A DNA stretch of 49,675 nucleotides. Source: Anaerolineales bacterium (GTDB lineage Bacteria > Chloroflexota > Anaerolineae > Anaerolineales > Anaerolineaceae). The position numbers were made by a program, and so were the translations under genes. Below, piece after piece: positions 44,814 through 49,675 of the stretch (position 1 is its first letter; every line of letters starts with the position of its first letter). The notes under the pieces are model-generated. The model did not search any database and was not told the DNA's origin. It worked only from the letters and a program-made list of their open reading frames with translations. The DNA lies in NCBI GenBank assembly GCA_020060485.1, contig JAGVAB010000096.1, positions 1 to 49,675 on the forward strand, in the 5' to 3' direction.

Positions 44814-47800
44814 ATGGCCAAGATATCTCTGCGTGCGTATAACCGTGAAATCGAAAAGCTTATCGATCATGGACAAACTGAGGAGGCCACTGCGCACTGT
44901 AAGTACATCCTAAAACTTTTTCCCAAACACATTGATACTTACAGGCTTCTTGGAAAAGCGTATTTGGAAAGCCAAAGATACAGCGAAGCGGCGGACATTC
45001 TTCAGCGTGTGCTTGCTGTTACCCCCGATGATTTTGTCTCACAAATTGGCTTGAGCATCATTCGTGAAGATGAGGGCAACCTGGACGCCGCAATCTGGAA
45101 TATGGAAAGGGCATTTGAAGTTCAGCCCTCAAATGCAGCCGTCCAGGATGAATTGCGCCGACTATACGGAAACCGTGACGGGGTTGAACCGCCGCGTGTT
45201 CGCTTGACTCGCGGCGCATTGGTTCGCATGTATACCCGCGGGGAACTTTATCAGCAAGCTATTGCCGAGGCCCGCGCTGCCATCTCTGAAGATCCCAAAC
45301 GCACTGACCTTGAAATCCTTCTGGCCAGAAATTATTACCTCTCCAAGAATTACATTGAAGCCACAGAAATCTGTGGCCGTCTGGTGAAAAAATTACCATA
45401 TTGTTACGAGGCCAATTGGATCCTTTCGGAAATCCTGCCAACAATTAACAAACCCGACGAAGCCAGAGTTTTCACCAAACGGGTACAGGAACTCGACCCC
45501 TATGCCGCTTTCATTGACCGCTCCACGCCAACCTCAGCCCAGGTACCGGAAGATACCGTTACCCTGGAAAAGCTGGAGTGGATGCCTTCCATGGAATCGG
45601 CTGAACAACCACAATGGGCAAAATCAATTGGTATTCAAATTGACTCAGATGCCGAACAAGATGCCGAAAGCTGGCTGCAAAGCATGCCCGCACAGGAACA
45701 AGGCGATGGGGCGCACATGCCTTTCATTGTACCTGAAGTCTCTCAACCCAAATCAGATGACGTCATTCCTGAATGGATGCGAGAAGATGGCTGGAATGCG
45801 GATGGCGGGTCAAAAGATGGCGAATCCGAACAGCAAACAAGCGCCTTCCTTTTTGGTGAGCCCGAACATGCGCCAGAGGAAGGACATGTGCCAGAGTGGC
45901 TGCAAGCCATGAAGCCAGAAGACACCGACCTGGGCCAACCCGCCATCACACCAACTGCACCCGCAAATTCCGCATCACAAGATCTGACTGGCCTGCCGGA
46001 TTGGATGCAAGAAATTGAATCTGGCGGTTTTGAAAGCCAGGAGGAGTCCCAGTCGCCACCATTCACAACCAACCAACCAGACACAGGCATGAGCTGGCAA
46101 GCAATTGACAGGAATGAGACCCCTGATGAAACAAATGCATTTCTCGTCAGCCCCACAGAAATGAACGAGAACGAACAGGCATCTCTGGGTATGGATGACC
46201 TTTCTGCCTTGCCCGAAGAAGGACCGGCGGAGGATGTCCCTGCGTGGTTGAAAGATCTTGAACAAACCTCTAGGCCTGCTGAACCAGAAACGACTGACGC
46301 AACATCAGCATTCGATACCCCAACTTTCACCACTCAAGAAACACCAATGGAGCCTGCCGACCAGCCCGCGGATATTCCCGATTGGTTAAAAGAAATTGAA
46401 ACTACTTCCGCTCGACCACCTGAACCCTTTGATCAGACCAGCCCGCTCTTGGCAGAAGCTGACGAGGAGCTTTCTGGTGAACCGCAATCGCCAGAACTTG
46501 CCAGTCAGGAACCCCAAGCCAAAGATTCGGTACCGGATTGGTTGAAAGAATTCGATTCTTCGGACAAACCTGTTTCGACGACCTTACCACCGGAACAAGC
46601 GGGAGTTGTTGAAGACGTTGACGCAAGCCTTCCTGACTGGCTTCGAAACATGGAAGATTCCTCTTCCGCTCCAGTCGCTGAAAAAAGCATTGATACTGCG
46701 GAACCAACATCAATGCCTGAAAGCGAACTGCCAAACTGGTTGTCTCAAGCGACCGCTGAGCAGGAATTGATGCCTGCCCATCAGGAAATCGAACAAAACC
46801 CTGAGCCTCAGGAAACTGTTCTTTCCGCCCAACCCACCCAGGATATTGCCGATTGGCTGAATGAGCTTGATGCAGAAGAAGATTCCTTGTTAACTCCTTC
46901 GCTTGCTGAAACCAGCATTCCCTCAACGCATGAGGAACTTGTAGTCGAAACCCCGGCCGCAAAATCCGACGACATTGATGAGGCGTTCGCATGGCTGGAA
47001 TCTCTGGCCGCCAAACATGGTGCAGACGAAGACGCCCTATCCACACCTGAAGAAGAGAGAACCACGGATGTTCCAGACTGGCTGCAAGATTTAGACGATG
47101 TCCAGCCCGACCAGGAAAACATACCAGCCCAATTAAACGAGACGGAACAGGAACCAGATGTACCTATGCCTGACTGGATCGAGGGATTGGACAGCGAGCC
47201 TGAAGAAGAACAGGTTTTACACCCCGCTGCCCAGGCAGAAGACATCCCCGACTGGCTGAACGAGTTGGGTGAAGAAAAACCATCTTTCGAGGAGGAACTG
47301 GAAGCTATCAATACCTCCCTGGATATCCAACCAGCTGTAACTGAAAGTACGGAGCAAATCAGCCAACCTTTGGAACCCGGCGATCTCTCCTCGACAGCAG
47401 GATTACCCGATTGGCTTCAGGAGATGGATTCTGTCTCGGAACCCGACACGGACACTCCTCTTGCTGCCCAGGCAGAAGACATGCCAGATTGGCTCTCGGA
47501 ACTCGGCCAGGATGAAAAGTTGGAAAATTTTGAACAGACAGAAAATGCGCCAGCGGCCGGGCAAAACCTGCAAGAGACCGCCCCCATCATGGAGTCTGAT
47601 TCACAGCCACTTGGCGCAGTGTTTCCGGATTGGCTCGAAGAACTGGAAAACTCCACAGATTCAGAGCCCGACATTCCCCCGGCTGCCCAGGCAGAAAACT
47701 TGCCAGACTGGCTCATGGAGATTGGGCAGGATCAACCTGCCTCCGGAGATTCTTCGACCGCAGCGGACATCACCGCGGAAGAGACAATGCCCATTCAGGA

Positions 47801-49049
47801 AAGCCCAGAATTGATTTCCAGCCCATTGGAATCAAAAGAGCCGGCATTTAATGAATCACAGCCTGTCTGGCCGGAAGAATCGGAGGAATTAGAGGAAATT
47901 ACCCCCGTCGAGGAGATGCCCTCCATCACCTCCAGTGAAGTAACAGCCGCACCTGAGGAGAATGAGGAGGAGGATGCTTTCGCATGGCTGGAATCGCTTG
48001 CTGCCCGGCATGGCGCCGATGAAGAAGCGCTGGTAACCAATTCGGAAGAACGCAGTGACATCCCGCCGGAATGGGTGCAGGAACTTGGCAAAGAAGAAGT
48101 GCCGGAAAAGCCGGCAGAACAAATTGTCGCATCCGATAGCACGCCTGAAACTCTTTCCATCAGCACACTGGACACCGGCGTCGACTTGCTTGGATCACCT
48201 CAGATTGAAATTGAGCCGGAAAGCGAAACGGAAGACGACAAAGAAGCCCGGGCCCGTGAATGGCTCCAATCGCTGGCTTCGGGAAAACCAACTGTCCCTG
48301 CCGTACCCGTCAGTGATGAAACTGCCGAAGAAACCCCCACCGAACCTGTCGCTGCCGAACGAGAGGCAGATGCGTTTGAGATTATCGGAACCCCGATTGC
48401 AGAAGAAACTGCCCAGGAAATTTCGGAAGCTATTGGCCCTGATACCAGCGTTAATGATAAAGACCCGGCTTTAATGGAACAGGAATTGACGCCCGAATTG
48501 CCTGACTGGTTGCGGGAAACTTCCGAAGCAGAAAAAATATCAAAACTGGAGCCATCCAATAATCACACAGTCACATCATGGCTACGCGAATTAGATGAAA
48601 CAAAGGTCGAATCAGCGGATGAGGCCCCCGTTCAAATCGAACAGCCTGAAACCATATCAGATGTTCAGGAAGCTGCCCCGGTTGAAGATTACCAGGAAGA
48701 TCTAACCTCTTCTGTCGAGCCACAGGCCGATATAGAAGAAGAACAAGAACCCTCCCGGCCTGCTGTTGAAGAGATCCCAGCGCCAGTAGTTGCGGAACCT
48801 GTCGGCAAACAGCTCGATGCCCTTCAAATGTTAAAAGATGGGCATATTGAAGAGGCTGTGGAGATTTATCAAGACCTGATCAAAGATGAGGAAAATCTGG
48901 ATGCAGTGATCGAAGACCTCAATGCAGCCTTATATGATCATCCCGTTGACACCATTCTGTGGCTCACGCTGGGAGATGCTTACACGCAAAAAAGAGAAAT
49001 GCAGAACGCATTATCTGCCTACACCAAAGCAGAAGAATTACTTCGATAA
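44814..49049 (+). CDS. Giant acidic TPR protein with about 25 PDWL-type motifs
   Basis: 1411 residues. Residues 1-235 are TPR-like helices (YNREIEKLIDHGQTEEATAH, YLESQRYSEAADILQRVL). Residues about 240-1330 are low-complexity, rich in Glu, Asp, Pro, Ser and Thr, and carry at least 12 PDW-L/M/I motifs plus a dozen variants (PEWL, PAWL, PNWL, ADWL, FAWL), mostly followed by an acidic x-x-L/M/I. The final 80 residues return to TPR (GHIEEAVEIYQDLI, GDAYTQKREMQNALSAY). No signal peptide or membrane segment is seen. It looks like a scaffold with a disordered arm presenting many copies of one short linear motif. The ATG at 44814 follows GAGG. It lies 152 bases after rpoD and 19 before ndk. The function is unknown. 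Confidence 0.9.
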   Translation: MAKISLRAYNREIEKLIDHGQTEEATAHCKYILKLFPKHIDTYRLLGKAYLESQRYSEAADILQRVLAVTPDDFVSQIGLSIIREDEGNLDAAIWNMERAFEVQPSNAAVQDELRRLYGNRDGVEPPRVRLTRGALVRMYTRGELYQQAIAEARAAISEDPKRTDLEILLARNYYLSKNYIEATEICGRLVKKLPYCYEANWILSEILPTINKPDEARVFTKRVQELDPYAAFIDRSTPTSAQVPEDTVTLEKLEWMPSMESAEQPQWAKSIGIQIDSDAEQDAESWLQSMPAQEQGDGAHMPFIVPEVSQPKSDDVIPEWMREDGWNADGGSKDGESEQQTSAFLFGEPEHAPEEGHVPEWLQAMKPEDTDLGQPAITPTAPANSASQDLTGLPDWMQEIESGGFESQEESQSPPFTTNQPDTGMSWQAIDRNETPDETNAFLVSPTEMNENEQASLGMDDLSALPEEGPAEDVPAWLKDLEQTSRPAEPETTDATSAFDTPTFTTQETPMEPADQPADIPDWLKEIETTSARPPEPFDQTSPLLAEADEELSGEPQSPELASQEPQAKDSVPDWLKEFDSSDKPVSTTLPPEQAGVVEDVDASLPDWLRNMEDSSSAPVAEKSIDTAEPTSMPESELPNWLSQATAEQELMPAHQEIEQNPEPQETVLSAQPTQDIADWLNELDAEEDSLLTPSLAETSIPSTHEELVVETPAAKSDDIDEAFAWLESLAAKHGADEDALSTPEEERTTDVPDWLQDLDDVQPDQENIPAQLNETEQEPDVPMPDWIEGLDSEPEEEQVLHPAAQAEDIPDWLNELGEEKPSFEEELEAINTSLDIQPAVTESTEQISQPLEPGDLSSTAGLPDWLQEMDSVSEPDTDTPLAAQAEDMPDWLSELGQDEKLENFEQTENAPAAGQNLQETAPIMESDSQPLGAVFPDWLEELENSTDSEPDIPPAAQAENLPDWLMEIGQDQPASGDSSTAADITAEETMPIQESPELISSPLESKEPAFNESQPVWPEESEELEEITPVEEMPSITSSEVTAAPEENEEEDAFAWLESLAARHGADEEALVTNSEERSDIPPEWVQELGKEEVPEKPAEQIVASDSTPETLSISTLDTGVDLLGSPQIEIEPESETEDDKEARAREWLQSLASGKPTVPAVPVSDETAEETPTEPVAAEREADAFEIIGTPIAEETAQEISEAIGPDTSVNDKDPALMEQELTPELPDWLRETSEAEKISKLEPSNNHTVTSWLRELDETKVESADEAPVQIEQPETISDVQEAAPVEDYQEDLTSSVEPQADIEEEQEPSRPAVEEIPAPVVAEPVGKQLDALQMLKDGHIEEAVEIYQDLIKDEENLDAVIEDLNAALYDHPVDTILWLTLGDAYTQKREMQNALSAYTKAEELLR

Positions 49050-49068
49050 AGACAACCTGGAGGCATAC

Positions 49069-49527
49069 ATGGAAAAAACCCTTGTATTGGTAAAACCCGA
49101 TGGCGTACAGCGTGGCCTGGTCGGCGAGATTATCTCTCGACTCGAAAAACGCGGCCTGAAACTGATCGCTGCCAAATTGGTGATGGTTGATCGCCCTTTC
49201 GCAGAACGGCATTATGCTGTACATAAAGGGAAATCGTTTTATGAATCTCTCATTCAGCACATTACCTCTGCACCGGTCATGGCAACTGTCTGGCAAGGCC
49301 CCAACGCAATTGCCATTGTCCGGCAGACCATGGGAGTCACCAACCCCGCCGAAGCAGCCCCAGGCAGTATCCGGCATGACTTTGGCTTGGTGCCTGAGCG
49401 CAATCTTACTCACGCCTCTGATTCTGTCGAAAATGGCGCCCTGGAAATCGCCCTCTGGTTCAATCAATCAGAAGTGATCGAATGGGAACGAAGCACTGAC
49501 CGTTGGTCTTTCTTTTTCAAAGACTAG
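49069..49527 (+). CDS. ndk: Nucleoside diphosphate kinase
   Basis: 152 residues, full length. KPDGVQRGLVGEII, HYAVHKGKSFYE, RQTMGVTNPAEAAPGSIR and the catalytic His motif NLTHASDSVENG are all present (H in place, with the usual H-G-S-D-S reading H-A-S-D-S). The enzyme balances nucleoside triphosphate pools by ping-pong transfer through the phosphohistidine. The ATG follows GGAGG. It is followed by a strong terminator. Confidence 0.96.
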   Translation: MEKTLVLVKPDGVQRGLVGEIISRLEKRGLKLIAAKLVMVDRPFAERHYAVHKGKSFYESLIQHITSAPVMATVWQGPNAIAIVRQTMGVTNPAEAAPGSIRHDFGLVPERNLTHASDSVENGALEIALWFNQSEVIEWERSTDRWSFFFKD

Positions 49528-49539
49528 CCACTTTAACGC

Positions 49540-49570
49540 AAAGGGGTGATGGACTATCCATCACCCCTTT
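49540..49570 (+). terminator. Rho-independent terminator after ndk
   Basis: A perfect 14-pair stem AAAGGGGTGATGGA/TCCATCACCCCTTT with a three-base loop is followed by TTCTTTCT. It ends the TPR-ndk transcript. Confidence 0.88.
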
Positions 49571-49634
49571 TCTTTCTACCCACATTCCGCACCCCTGAGT
49601 GGCGAAAAAGGGAATTATCGGATAAGCTTGGGGC

Positions 49635-49675
49635 ATGAACGCAGAACAACGATATGAAACCCAACGAATGGATCA
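49635..49675 (+). CDS. Possible start of a further gene (cut by window edge)
   Basis: An ATG at 49635 opens a frame of 13 codons to the edge (NAEQRYETQRMD), after GGGG just upstream. The frame is too short to identify; it is listed because no other feature explains the position after the ndk terminator. Confidence 0.3.
   Translation, partial: MNAEQRYETQRMD

Overview
The window reads as chromosomal DNA of a free-living bacterium, most likely a member of the Chloroflexota close to Anaerolineae. That placement is an inference. It rests on balanced GC, the mix of diderm-unlike envelope genes (LysM/M23, YkuD, YfhO), a primary sigma factor with an acidic N-terminal region, and a very long TPR protein carrying many Pro-Asp-Trp-Leu motifs, a style I associate with that phylum. 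No phage, plasmid or insertion-sequence genes are visible. Most of the window is dense housekeeping DNA arranged in operons with 4-base stop/start overlaps.

Layout. 1-2530: the 5' part of a membrane-anchored NACHT NTPase (minus strand, cut by the window edge), then a repeat array of about 0.8 kb built from 3' halves of tRNA-Asp, then the intact tRNA-Asp with its promoter and terminator. 2637-9056 (plus): M20 peptidase, DUF1385 protein, ComEA, YqeY, PgpH, YbeY and DgkA. 9216-16211: an orphan NarL-type regulator, a C39-like protein, exonuclease III, a receiver/DUF192/LysM-M23 group, an unrecognised two-gene unit, tRNA-Arg(TCT) and a second single-domain receiver. 16198-26217 (minus): one six-gene operon whose transcription order is membrane protein B', YfhO, membrane protein B, YfhO, MoxR ATPase, DUF58 protein. 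It contains a tandem duplication of a two-gene unit. 26325-29557 (plus, divergent): a coiled-coil zinc-ribbon protein and a second membrane-anchored NACHT protein, this one with HEAT repeats.

29626-36827 (minus): the operon ykuD - glutaredoxin/DUF2085 - pgeF - yggS - yggT - DUF167, preceded by smpB, a polyprenol/phytol-kinase-like protein and a HutH-like ammonia-lyase. 37031-41373: small membrane protein, esterase, SH3b protein, double zinc-ribbon protein, P1 peptidase, DegV. 41427-42891 (minus): an antibiotic-biosynthesis-monooxygenase-like protein and an atypical iron-type alcohol dehydrogenase. 42892-49675: a consensus promoter and structured leader, rpoD, the 1411-residue TPR/PDWL protein, ndk, a terminator, and perhaps the start of one more gene.

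How it works together. Much of the content concerns the envelope and its precursors: c-di-AMP hydrolysis (PgpH), lipid kinase (DgkA), L,D-transpeptidase, LysM/M23 hydrolase and YfhO/GT-C-like membrane proteins. The rest is RNA and translation quality control (YbeY, SmpB), DNA uptake and repair (ComEA, Xth), and PLP and purine housekeeping (YggS, PgeF). The most unusual material is the tRNA-Asp half array next to the first NACHT gene, the PDWL-motif protein, the two membrane-anchored NACHT proteins, and a divergent promoter pair that appears to make leaderless mRNAs in both directions.
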